Positions 1 to 9,958 of a stretch of DNA of 64,000 nucleotides are shown in pieces. Below the pieces are notes generated by a model that was given only the letters and a program-made list of their open reading frames with translations, was not told where the DNA came from and did no database searches. Each line of letters starts with the position of its first letter. The first letter of the stretch is position 1. This stretch comes from Bog-793 sp050013835 (GTDB lineage Bacteria > Actinomycetota > Acidimicrobiia > Acidimicrobiales > Bog-793), in assembly GCA_050013835.1 (NCBI GenBank), contig JBEKEM010000007.1, positions 84,802 through 148,801 on the forward strand, given 5' to 3'. The position numbers and the translations under genes are program-made.

Positions 1-1069
1 GCGCCCGCACCCCGGCGCGGCCCACCGCGCCGACGGCCTCGTCGAGCGCCACGTCGAGGTCGGGACGCGTGCCGTCAAGCCAGGTGATTCGGGGGTCACG
101 GCGGAACCACGACTCCTGGCGCCGCGCGAAGGCCCGCGTACGGCGCAGGATCGCGCTGCGGGCCTCCGCGAGCGTCGTGCGCCCCTCGACGTGCTCGATG
201 AGCTCCCGGTAGCCGAGGGCCTGCCGCGCCGTGCGCGACAGACCGGACGGGCGGCCGAGGAGCGCCGCGACCTCGTCGACGAACCCGGCGGCGAGCTGGG
301 ACTCGAGCCGCGCCGCGATCCGCCGGTCGAGCTCGTCGCGCGCGAGCCACAAACCGACGAGGGAGAAGCCCGTCGGCCCGTAGTGGCTGAGACCCGGCCC
401 CGAGGCGCTGAAGGGCCGGCCCGAGCCGATGACGACCTCGAGCGCCCGGATCAGCCGGCGGCGGTTCGTCGGCGCGATACGCGTCGCCGCCACGGGGTCG
501 AGCGCGGCGAGCCGGGCGTGGAGCGCGCCGAGCCCCTCCCGCCCGTCGGCCTCGGCCTCGAGGGCCGCCGCCACCTCCGGGTAGCGCCCGGGCAGATCGA
601 GACCGTCGATAACGGCGCGGTGGTAGAGGCCCGTCCCGCCGACCAGGACGGCCCGGTGACGGCGGTTCTCGATTCCGGCGACGGCGGCGCGCCCCGACGC
701 CTGGAAGCGGGCGACCGAGAACTCCTCGGAGGGATCGCAGACGTCGAGGAGATGCCAGGCGACGCCGCGGCGTTCGGCGGGCGAAGGCTTGGCGGTGCCG
801 ATGTCCAGGCCCCGGTACACGGCGATGGCGTCGACCGAAACGAGCTCGACACCGGCGTGGCGGCGGGCGAAGCGAACCGCCGCCGCCGTCTTGCCCGTCG
901 CCGTCGCGCCGACGAGTGAGACGTGGGCGGGTCCGGGGGGCAGGTCGGCGTCCTCGGTCAGCCGGGAGCGGCTGACCTGGTCTTTGACCCCACACCCGCC
1001 CGCGGAGGAGGTGACGTCCCGGATGGCGGTGGCCGGTCGGGACCGGCCCGGCGCCATCTTGTACGGCAC
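1..1069 (-). CDS. miaA: tRNA dimethylallyltransferase MiaA (3' end just cut)
   Basis: The enzyme transfers a dimethylallyl group to A37 of tRNAs reading UNN codons. The frame runs off the window start, so only the last few residues are missing. Visible are the P-loop GATATGKT (about residues 54-61), SVDAIAVYRGLDIGTAKPS, the GGTGLYHRAVIDGL stretch, TNRRRLIRALEV and the C-terminal RQESWFRRDPRI motif typical of the family. I chose GTG at 1069 because AAGGAG sits just upstream; ATG at 1057 is an alternative. Either way about 50 residues precede the P-loop, longer than usual. It follows ahcY on the same strand, after a 351-base gap that carries its own -10 and a structured leader. Confidence 0.93.
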   Translation of the reverse strand, partial: MPYKMAPGRSRPATAIRDVTSSAGGCGVKDQVSRSRLTEDADLPPGPAHVSLVGATATGKTAAAVRFARRHAGVELVSVDAIAVYRGLDIGTAKPSPAERRGVAWHLLDVCDPSEEFSVARFQASGRAAVAGIENRRHRAVLVGGTGLYHRAVIDGLDLPGRYPEVAAALEAEADGREGLGALHARLAALDPVAATRIAPTNRRRLIRALEVVIGSGRPFSASGPGLSHYGPTGFSLVGLWLARDELDRRIAARLESQLAAGFVDEVAALLGRPSGLSRTARQALGYRELIEHVEGRTTLAEARSAILRRTRAFARRQESWFRRDPRITWLDGTRPDLDVALDEAVGAVGRAGVRA

Positions 1070-1235
1070 GCTTCGCTCCTTCTCCACGCGGCACCGGATG
1101 GCGCCGCGTGGGCGGGGCTTACCTCTAAGCCGCACCATGCTCAGCAACCACAGGTTGCCTTACGTGGGTCGTTTCGCCTGCGGCTGGCATCGACTTGCAA
1201 CCACAGACCCGCTCCCGGCCTCGGCCGAGTCTAGG
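1070..1235 (-). promoter_or_regulatory. miaA promoter and structured leader with alternative hairpins
   Basis: On the minus strand a TAGACT -10 (1228-1233) would start a leader of about 150 nt before miaA. The leader has two copies of CTGTGGTTGC (plus positions 1197-1206 and 1144-1153) and one GCAACC (plus 1153-1158) between them in transcript order. GCAACC can pair with either copy: a tight 6-bp, 3-nt-loop hairpin with the second, or a long-range stem with the first. The pairings are mutually exclusive. I do not recognise a known riboswitch class. Confidence 0.4.
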
Positions 1236-1420
1236 ACCCGGGCCAAGTCGGCCGCGGTCCTGTGGCCGGGACGGATGTCGGGTGATCGTGCCGAGGTCCT
1301 CTCCCCCACGGCCCCTTGCACCGTCACGACGACCGTCGCGCAAACTCGATGACCCGGCGCCTCCAAAAGCCGCTCACCCACCACGGGCAGCGACCGGTCA
1401 CGGTGGTGCCGCGCGGCCGG
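1236..1420. other. ahcY-miaA intergenic remainder
   Basis: This stretch separates the ahcY stop from the proposed miaA promoter. No frame reads like a conserved protein and I see no tRNA. It may hold the ahcY 3' end and terminator, but no convincing hairpin with a T-run was found. Confidence 0.4.
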
Positions 1421-2722
1421 TCAGGTCCCCGAGGTCCAGGAGCTGAGGTAGATGCGCTGGGCCTCGGTGAGGACATCGACCTCGACCCCCATCGAGGCGA
1501 GCTTCAGACGGGCGATCTCCTCGTCGATCTCGGCCGGCACGTCGTAGACGCGCGGCTCGAGCTCGCCCCGGTGCCGGAGCACCCATTCGAGGGTAAGCGA
1601 CTGGTTGGCGAACGACATGTCCATCACCGCTGCGGGGTGGCCCTCGGCCCCGCCGAGGTTGACGAGCCGGCCCTCGGCGATGACGAGGATCCGCTTGGTC
1701 CCGCCGCCGGCCGCGGGGATGGCGAACTCCTCGACGTTCGGACGGACCTCGCGGCGCCGTCCGTCGGCGAGCTTGGCGAGCGCGACGAGATCGATCTCGA
1801 CGTCGAAATGGCCAGAGTTGGCGACGATCGCGCCGTCGGGCATGAGAGCGAAATGCTCGGCGCGCAGCACGTCGCGGTCGCCGGTGACGGTGATGAAGAT
1901 CTCTCCGTCTTGTGCCGCGACCCCCATCGGCGCGACCCGGAAGCCGTCCATCACGGCCTCCAACGCGCGCAGCGGGTTGATCTCGGTGACCGTGACGATC
2001 GCGCCGAGGCCCCGCGCCCGCGAGGCGACGCCCTTGCCGCAATAGCCGTAGCCAGCGACGACGACCCGGGAGCCCGCGAACAACACGTTCGTCGAGCGGA
2101 TGATGCCGTCGAGCGTCGACTGTCCGGTGCCGTAGCGGTTGTCGAACATGTGCTTCGTGTCGGCGTCGTTGACGGCAATGATCGGGTAGCCAAGCGCCCC
2201 ATCCCTCTCCATCGCGCGCAGCCGGATCACGCCGGTCGTCGTCTCTTCGGTCCCGGCGATGACCTCGCCGACCTGTGCCGGGCGCGTCTGGTGCAGGCGC
2301 GAGACAAGGTCGCACCCGTCGTCCATCGTGATCGTCGGGTGGCGGTCGAGCGCGGCGTCGATGTGCGCGTAGTAGCTGCCCGAATCCTCGCCGCGCACGG
2401 CGTAGGTCTCGATCCCCTCGTCGAGCACGAGCGAGGCGGCGACGTCGTCCTGGGTCGACAGCGGGTTCGAAGCGCAGGCGACGACCTCCGCCCCACCGGC
2501 CCGGAGCGTCCGCAGCAGGTTCCCCGTCTCGGTCGTGATGTGCAGACATGCCGCGATCGTCGCCCCGGCGAGCGGTTGCTCGGCGGCGAAACGCTTGGCG
2601 ATCGACTCGAGGACGGGCATATTCGCGCCCGCCCAGGCGATCCGCCGCCGACCGAGCTCGGCGAGCGAGGCGTCGGCAAAATCACCGGGAGTCGCGTGTT
2701 CTGGAGTCGTGTCGTCAGCCAC
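1421..2722 (-). CDS. ahcY: adenosylhomocysteinase (S-adenosyl-L-homocysteine hydrolase)
   Basis: This NAD-dependent cytosolic enzyme splits S-adenosylhomocysteine into adenosine and homocysteine, the substrate of the MetH encoded near 46.3 kb. The 433-residue product has HITTETGNL near the N-terminus, NDADTKHMFDNRYGTGQS, the Rossmann motif VVVAGYGYCGKG, and GGAEGHPAAVMDMSFANQ near the C-terminus. At about 430 residues and lacking an obvious insertion it looks like the shorter form of the family. The start is GTG at 2722, with GGGTGGA just upstream. It follows the SIS gene after a 103-base gap whose arms GTCCGC/GCGGAC (2745-2817) could form a hairpin. Confidence 0.95.
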   Translation of the reverse strand: MADDTTPEHATPGDFADASLAELGRRRIAWAGANMPVLESIAKRFAAEQPLAGATIAACLHITTETGNLLRTLRAGGAEVVACASNPLSTQDDVAASLVLDEGIETYAVRGEDSGSYYAHIDAALDRHPTITMDDGCDLVSRLHQTRPAQVGEVIAGTEETTTGVIRLRAMERDGALGYPIIAVNDADTKHMFDNRYGTGQSTLDGIIRSTNVLFAGSRVVVAGYGYCGKGVASRARGLGAIVTVTEINPLRALEAVMDGFRVAPMGVAAQDGEIFITVTGDRDVLRAEHFALMPDGAIVANSGHFDVEIDLVALAKLADGRRREVRPNVEEFAIPAAGGGTKRILVIAEGRLVNLGGAEGHPAAVMDMSFANQSLTLEWVLRHRGELEPRVYDVPAEIDEEIARLKLASMGVEVDVLTEAQRIYLSSWTSGT

Positions 2723-2825
2723 GTTCCACCCTTTCCGTCGTCAGGTCCGCAAGCAGGGCGCGCCGGAGCCGCTTCGCACCTTGCTCGTGCCGACCATGCT
2801 CGCCCATCCGGGCGGACTTGTCACC

Positions 2826-3872
2826 TCAGGCCCCGGCCCCGGCGGCGCCGTCGTCGACCGCCGGGGCCGGGCCGGGGTCGATCCCCGCCGCGTCGGCTAG
2901 GCGCAGCGAAACGAACTCTCCCAGCACGATGAGGTCGACGAGCTGGGCGAGCGGCGTCGGCCCCTCGGCGCGCACGACGAGCCGGTCGGCGACGACCTCG
3001 CCGACCAGTTCGTCGACCCTCGCGAACGCCGCGCCCGCCCCCGGCGGCTCGTGGTCCGATCGCAGCTCCACGAGCGTGAGGATCTGCCGTGTCACGTCGC
3101 CACCCTGGCCGAAGGCGGCAATCGCGTCCCACAGCAGTCCCGGCGCGACGAGCACGACTGAGGGCGTCCGGGCGTTGACCGCGATCTCGGACTGCCACCA
3201 CCGGGCCGCGGCAGCACCCAGGCCCGCCCCGCCGACGAGCAGCGGGAACGTCCTTCCGATCCGCCGCACGAGCTCGGCGGCACTCCCGCCTCCCGCCACG
3301 ACAAGCGAGTCCCGGCGGCGCGCCGCCTGGCGGCGGGCGTCGTCGAGGAGGACGCCCGCCTCGGACACCAGGCCGGCTCGCCCAAGGCCGGCGACGAGCG
3401 CGGCGAGCATCGCGAGAAGGGCGCCCCGGGCTCGCGGCGCCGCCGGCAGCGCGACCGAGGGCGCACCCCGTCGGGCGGCGAAGCGGGCGAGCGCACCTTG
3501 CGGAGTGACAGCGATGAGGCGCGCGCCCTGGCGCAGTGCCGTCTTCGCGGCAGCGATGCCGCCCGGGTCGTCACCGGCGAACGACGTGACGATCACGAGC
3601 GCGGTCGGGCCGACGAAGGCGGGGACGGCGCCGGCCGGCAGCCGGACGACCGGGGCCCTTGCCGTCGAGTCGAGGATGGCGGCGGCCATCTCGGCCGCGA
3701 TCCCCGCCGGACCGTCGCCGACGAGGACCACCAGTTCGGGTGGCGGACCCGCGAACAGCGGCAGCCGCGCCGCTTCCTCGATCGATGCGGCAAGCGATTC
3801 CGGCAGTGCCGCCGCGGCACCGCACATCCCGAGCGAGTCGAGGAGCGGCGGCCCGGGGGGCGCGCCCATCAC
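2826..3872 (-). CDS. SIS-domain protein, bifunctional phosphoglucose/phosphomannose isomerase family
   Basis: This 348-residue protein resembles the SIS-domain PGI/PMI proteins that sit beside phosphomannomutase in actinobacteria, probably interconverting fructose-6-phosphate with glucose- or mannose-6-phosphate. The N-terminal SIS half has VVLVGDGPAGIAAEMAAAIL and IVTSFAGDDPGGIAA in place of the usual S-x-S phosphosugar loop. The C-terminal half has PLLVGGAGLGAAAARWWQSEIAVNA and the SDHEPPG segment typical of the bact-PGI_C domain. The start codon overlaps the stop of the Trm112-like gene as ATGA, so the two are probably translationally coupled. The active-site loops are degenerate, so it could be a regulatory or inactive relative. 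Confidence 0.75.
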   Translation of the reverse strand: MMGAPPGPPLLDSLGMCGAAAALPESLAASIEEAARLPLFAGPPPELVVLVGDGPAGIAAEMAAAILDSTARAPVVRLPAGAVPAFVGPTALVIVTSFAGDDPGGIAAAKTALRQGARLIAVTPQGALARFAARRGAPSVALPAAPRARGALLAMLAALVAGLGRAGLVSEAGVLLDDARRQAARRRDSLVVAGGGSAAELVRRIGRTFPLLVGGAGLGAAAARWWQSEIAVNARTPSVVLVAPGLLWDAIAAFGQGGDVTRQILTLVELRSDHEPPGAGAAFARVDELVGEVVADRLVVRAEGPTPLAQLVDLIVLGEFVSLRLADAAGIDPGPAPAVDDGAAGAGA

Positions 3873-4138
3873 CCGCTGATCTCGTCCGCCGCGCCCGGGG
3901 TGTCGGCGGGTCCCGTCCCGGTGACGACGGCGGAGGCCTCACGCGCCGCGAACCGCGCCGCCTCGGCGTCGTCCACGCTCTCCGCCTCCGTGACGAGGAG
4001 CACCGGTATCCCGTCGCGGACGGCGTAACGACGTCGCAGACGCGGGTTGTACAGCGCCGACTCGTCGGCGAAGTACCAGAGCGGGCCCTTGTCCTCCGGG
4101 TCGACGAGAATCGACAAGAGGAACGCCTCGAGGCTCAC
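3869..4138 (-). CDS. Trm112-like small protein
   Basis: This 89-residue protein of the Trm112/UPF0434 family has the pattern LLSILVDPEDKGPLWYF, then YNPRLRRRYAVRDGIPVLL. Eukaryotic Trm112 activates methyltransferases; the bacterial role is not settled. The Cys-Pro positions of zinc-binding members are replaced by Val-Asp, so it probably does not bind zinc. The GTG at 4138 overlaps the phosphomannomutase stop (GTGA) and has GGAGGGGG upstream. Its stop overlaps the next start as ATGA. It is therefore the middle gene of a tightly coupled manB-Trm112-SIS operon. Confidence 0.85.
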   Translation of the reverse strand: MSLEAFLLSILVDPEDKGPLWYFADESALYNPRLRRRYAVRDGIPVLLVTEAESVDDAEAARFAAREASAVVTGTGPADTPGAADEISG

Positions 4139-5550
4139 GGCGACCCCCCCTCCCCCTGCTCGGCCCGTCGGATGAGTTGGCGGACCTCGGCGACGTGCGT
4201 GGCACACGACCCGGCGTCGGCGGCCTCGACGTTGAGCCGCAGCAGCGGCTCGGTGTTGGACGGCCGCAAGTTGAACCACCAGTCGCCGCAGTCGACCGTC
4301 AATCCGTCGAGCTTGTCGACGGACTGGCCGAGCGCCGCGTAATGCTTGGCGATCGCGGCGATCACGGCCGCGGTGTCACCCACACCGGAGTTCAGCTCAC
4401 CCGAGTCGGCGTAACGCTCGAAGGGGCGGCGCAGCTCGGAAAGGGCCACGCCCGCGTTGCTCAGCGCGCCCATGACGACGACGGCGGCGATGATCCCCGA
4501 GTCCGCCCGGTAGTTCTCCCGGAAGTAGTAGTGGCCGGAGTGCTCGCCGGCGAAGACGGCCCCCGTCTCGGCCATCCGGGCCTTGATGAACGAATGTCCG
4601 ACCCGTGTGCGCACCGCCACCCCCCCGCACTCGGCGATCACCTCGCGGACCGTCTTCGAGCAGATCAGGTTGTAAAGGACCGTCTCCCCGGGGTGTTTGA
4701 CGAGCATCGCCCGGGCGACGATCGCCGCGGTCATCGAACCCGAGAGCGGCTCGCCCCGCTCGTCGACGAGGAAGACACGGTCGGCGTCGCCGTCGAAGGC
4801 GAGCCCCAGGTCGGCCCCCGTGGCGAGGATCCGCTGCTGCAGGTCGACCAGGTTGGCGGGTTCGAGCGGGTTGGCCGGATGGTTGGGGAAGGTGCCGTCG
4901 AGCTCGCCGTAGAGCAGGTCGAGGGTGCAGGGCAACCCCTCGAAGACCCGGGGCGCGATGAGGCCGCCCATCCCGTTGGCGGCGTCGGCCACGACCCGCA
5001 GCGGCAGGAGGCCAGCCGGATCGATGAAGGAACGCACGTGGCGGGCGAACTCGCCCGGCCAGTCGCGGCCGTCGACGGCCGCGCGCGGGGCCGGGAGCTC
5101 CTCGGGTAGGTCCCCGAGCTTCGCCTCGGCGTAGGAGCGGATGTCGGCCAGACCGGTGTCCTGCCCGACGGGCCGGGCACCGGCGAGGCAGAACTTGATC
5201 CCGTTGTGCTCGGGCGGGTTGTGCGACGCCGTGAGCATCGCGACCGGCACGCCGAGCACCCCCGAGACGAAGTAGGCGAGGTCGGTCGAGGCCAGCCCGA
5301 CGAGCACGACCTCGGCGTCCTCGGACTCGGCTCCGGCCGTGAAGGCCCGAGCGAGCTCGACGCCCGAGGTGCGCATGTCGCGGGCGACGCCGATCCGGCG
5401 CGCACCCTCAGCCCCCCGGCAGAAACGGGCGAACCCGGCCCCGACGGCGAACGCGCGCCGCGGGTCGAACTCCCGGGGCACGACACCCCGGACGTCGTAG
5501 GCCTTGAAGATCGCGCCGAGCCCGCCGGAATCCGCCACGACCACCGACAT
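4135..5550 (-). CDS. manB: phosphomannomutase/phosphoglucomutase
   Basis: It interconverts mannose-6-phosphate and mannose-1-phosphate (or the glucose equivalents), feeding GDP-mannose synthesis for envelope glycans. Visible are IFKAYDVRG near the start, the phosphoserine loop TASHNPPEHNGIK (about residue 108), the metal-binding DGDADR, GEHSGHYYF for sugar binding and RPSNTEPLLRLNVEA for phosphate binding. All four alpha-D-phosphohexomutase segments are present at the usual length (about 470). ATG 5550 is listed. A -10-like TAATGT at 5547-5552 would place a leaderless start at GTG 5538 instead, and GTG 5565 is also open. Substrate preference cannot be read from sequence. Confidence 0.92.
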   Translation of the reverse strand: MSVVVADSGGLGAIFKAYDVRGVVPREFDPRRAFAVGAGFARFCRGAEGARRIGVARDMRTSGVELARAFTAGAESEDAEVVLVGLASTDLAYFVSGVLGVPVAMLTASHNPPEHNGIKFCLAGARPVGQDTGLADIRSYAEAKLGDLPEELPAPRAAVDGRDWPGEFARHVRSFIDPAGLLPLRVVADAANGMGGLIAPRVFEGLPCTLDLLYGELDGTFPNHPANPLEPANLVDLQQRILATGADLGLAFDGDADRVFLVDERGEPLSGSMTAAIVARAMLVKHPGETVLYNLICSKTVREVIAECGGVAVRTRVGHSFIKARMAETGAVFAGEHSGHYYFRENYRADSGIIAAVVVMGALSNAGVALSELRRPFERYADSGELNSGVGDTAAVIAAIAKHYAALGQSVDKLDGLTVDCGDWWFNLRPSNTEPLLRLNVEAADAGSCATHVAEVRQLIRRAEQGEGGSP

Positions 5551-5586
5551 TACCCGGGGCGCCACCGCCGCCCCCGGCGATTCCCC

Positions 5587-6378
5587 CTAGAAGTGCACCG
5601 TCGCGAGCGTGAAGAACGCCGTGACGTTGAACGTGACATGGGCGCAGATCCCGGCCCCCAGCCGCCCAGTACGCGTCGCGAGGACCCCGAGCACGACACC
5701 GAACCCCGCGAGGGCGGGGAAATCCAGCGCCTCGAAGTGGACGAGGCCGAAGACGAGGCCGACGATGACGACCGCCAGGGGAACCGCGACGCGGGCCCGC
5801 CACCTCGCCAGCCCGCCGATCAGCGCGCGCAGCAACAACCCCCGGAAGAACAGCTCCTCGACGAGCGGGCTGCCGACACAGACGAAGAGCCCGAGCACGA
5901 TGAGACCGGGGCCGTGGACGTGGGCGACGAGGTTTTCGGCCGGCATGCTGATCCGGTGGAAAAGGTGCGGCACGAACGGTGCGAGCGGCGCCTCGAGCAC
6001 CCACACGAGGAGGTACTGCGCCCCCACGCCGGCGGCGATCCCGAGCGGCACGTCCGGCCAGAGCCGCAGTGAGAACCCGTAGTTCTCGGCGAGCGCCTTC
6101 GGCAGGCGGAATCGGCCGGACCGCGGCCGGGACCACACGGCGAGAACCGCGGCCCCCGCCAAGCCGAGCCAAAGCGCTCCGAAACCGACGAGCTCGCCGC
6201 CGAATCCCCCCGTCCCGTGGTGGAGCCCCCGGGCCCCCATGTAGGCGGCGATGGCGACGCCGGAGCAGACGAAGCCCGCGGCGAGGCCCCCGAGCGCCCA
6301 GCTAAGTCCCCATGGGTTCGCCCCGGCGGCGCCGCGGCGCGCGACCTCACCCGCCGCGCCCGACTCGGTCACCTCCAC
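5587..6378 (-). CDS. CPBP-family intramembrane metalloprotease
   Basis: This polytopic membrane protein (263 residues) belongs to the CPBP/CAAX-protease (Abi) family. The signature residues are present: PLVEELFFRGLLLRAL (the EExxxR motif), FGLVHFEALDF and ICAHVTFNVTAFF (the later His and N). At least six hydrophobic segments are visible. Bacterial members cleave membrane-anchored substrates or act in bacteriocin immunity; the substrate here is unknown. I chose GTG 6378 because a TTGACC (6408-6413)/GACGCT (6385-6390) promoter with 17-bp spacing ends 6 nt before it, implying a leaderless mRNA. It is divergent from ftsH. Confidence 0.85.
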   Translation of the reverse strand: MEVTESGAAGEVARRGAAGANPWGLSWALGGLAAGFVCSGVAIAAYMGARGLHHGTGGFGGELVGFGALWLGLAGAAVLAVWSRPRSGRFRLPKALAENYGFSLRLWPDVPLGIAAGVGAQYLLVWVLEAPLAPFVPHLFHRISMPAENLVAHVHGPGLIVLGLFVCVGSPLVEELFFRGLLLRALIGGLARWRARVAVPLAVVIVGLVFGLVHFEALDFPALAGFGVVLGVLATRTGRLGAGICAHVTFNVTAFFTLATVHF

Positions 6379-6384
6379 ACCCCG

Positions 6385-6413
6385 AGCGTCGCCTGCCAGC
6401 GACAGGCGGTCAA
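6385..6413 (-). promoter_or_regulatory. promoter of the CPBP protease gene
   Basis: Read on the minus strand, TTGACC (6408-6413) and GACGCT (6385-6390) are separated by 17 bp, and the -10 ends 6 nt before GTG 6378. This is the best two-box promoter seen in the window. Confidence 0.5.
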
Positions 6414-6452
6414 CTCGCCCATCGCGCCGACCGGCCGTCCGGGTCGGGCGCC

Positions 6453-6458
6453 TACGAT
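6453..6458 (+). promoter_or_regulatory. ftsH -10 element (leaderless)
   Basis: TACGAT ends 7 nt before the ATG at 6466, and no Shine-Dalgarno sequence precedes that ATG. The spacing predicts transcription starting at or within a base or two of the start codon. Confidence 0.5.
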
Positions 6459-6465
6459 GTCCCTG

Positions 6466-8517
<2,052 letters not shown>

Positions 8518-9958
8518 AGCTCCCCGCCGACGTAGACGGGCTCGTCCGCCATGACCCGTAGCGGCAGCCGACCCGAGGCGCTGGCGAGATCGGCGAGGTC
8601 GACGACGACCGAGCCCCCTGCGGGGACGGTGAACAGGCCGAGACCGGCGAGCGGGCCGGAGAGCGAGCGGACCCCGACCGAAACCGGCCGTGGGGACGGA
8701 TTCGACACCGTGACGAGCTCCGAGAGGCGCGGCCCGCTCTCCCCGCCGGCCACGATCCAGCTCTTCGCCGGTCCCGTGGCCCCCGGGTCGACCGTGAACC
8801 CGACGGGGAACGATGGCAGGCTCCACAGCGCGCGCGACCGGCGCACCGCCGCGCTCCTTCCCCGGGGGGCCGCGACGCGGAGGACCGACGGGACCGCAAG
8901 CTCGCGCGCGGCGACGATCGGCTCACCGTTCATCGAGGTCACGCTCGCCCAGCGCACCGCCGCCTTCGACTCGTCGGCGGCCGGCGAATAGCGCGTCGTC
9001 GCGCCGGGACCGAGCGGCAGCGTGATCTCGCCGACGCCGCTCGGCCCCCCGAGGCGGATCTCGATCTCGGCCGTGCGCCGCCCGGGGTTCTCGAGATCGA
9101 AGGTCTGCTCCACCGGGGCGCCCGCCGGGGCCGCGGCGAAGAACCACCGGTCGGCGGCCGCGTCGACCGGGCCCTCGAGGGCGTCAAAGTTGGCCGACCG
9201 GTCCCCCACGATGTCGAGCGCCCCCGCCGCGACGGCGCCTCCCGACGACGTGACCGTCACCGAGACGAACTGCCGGAACGGGAGCGCGTGGGCGATGGAC
9301 AGCGCGACGACGCGTCCGACGGGGACGAGCACCCCCTGGAGGGCCGGGGGCGTCTGCGGCCCGGTCGGGGTCGCGAACGACATGCTGGCCACCGCGGGCG
9401 TCGCACCCGGGTCGTAGAGGGCGATGGCGAGGTCGTTCCCGGCCCGCGTGCCTCCCGTGGCGAGGTACTGGGTCTTCGTCGCCCGTGCTGCGCACGGCGC
9501 CACCTCCAGTCCCGCCGCGCCCTCGACGCGCTCGACGACCTCGGCACCCCCTCCCTCGACGACGACGCGCGCCGCGGCGAACGAGGTCTGCCGGAAGCGG
9601 GCGAACCCGAGGACCGACTCGGACCGGGCGGGGACGGCGACCTTGCTCGTCGTCACGGCGCCCGAGACCGGGATGATCGTGACGGCCGCCCTGAGGGTCG
9701 TCGCGCCGGGGTTCACGATCACGAGCGACGAGGCTTCGCCAGGTGTCCCCGTCGGCAGGGGCCCGGCGCAGAACCACGCCGAGGAGACCGCCCCGGGCAG
9801 CCCGTCCACCATCGCCGCGAGCCGCCCCGAGGGCGACGGCGTCGCCGTCGGGTGGACGCGCACGCTGGCCACCCCCACCAGGGCGAGGGCGATGAGCACC
9901 GCCGCGACAACCATCGGGCGCCGGCGCTCGACCAGCACCGCGGTGCCGTTGGCGACCG

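Noticed and set aside
96..919. Large open frames on both strands inside miaA
   Set aside because: They translate to Arg/Pro/Gly-rich sequence; the real frame is the MiaA one, which runs off the window edge.
1125..1343. Possible tmRNA, from an open frame ending in GAA-type residues near miaA
   Set aside because: No CCA-ending tRNA-like domain or typical tag (ending LAA) is present, and the region is better explained as the miaA leader.
2723..2825. SAH riboswitch upstream of ahcY
   Set aside because: The conserved GAGGAGCGCUGC/AGGCUCG core is absent; only a GTCCGC/GCGGAC arm pair is present.
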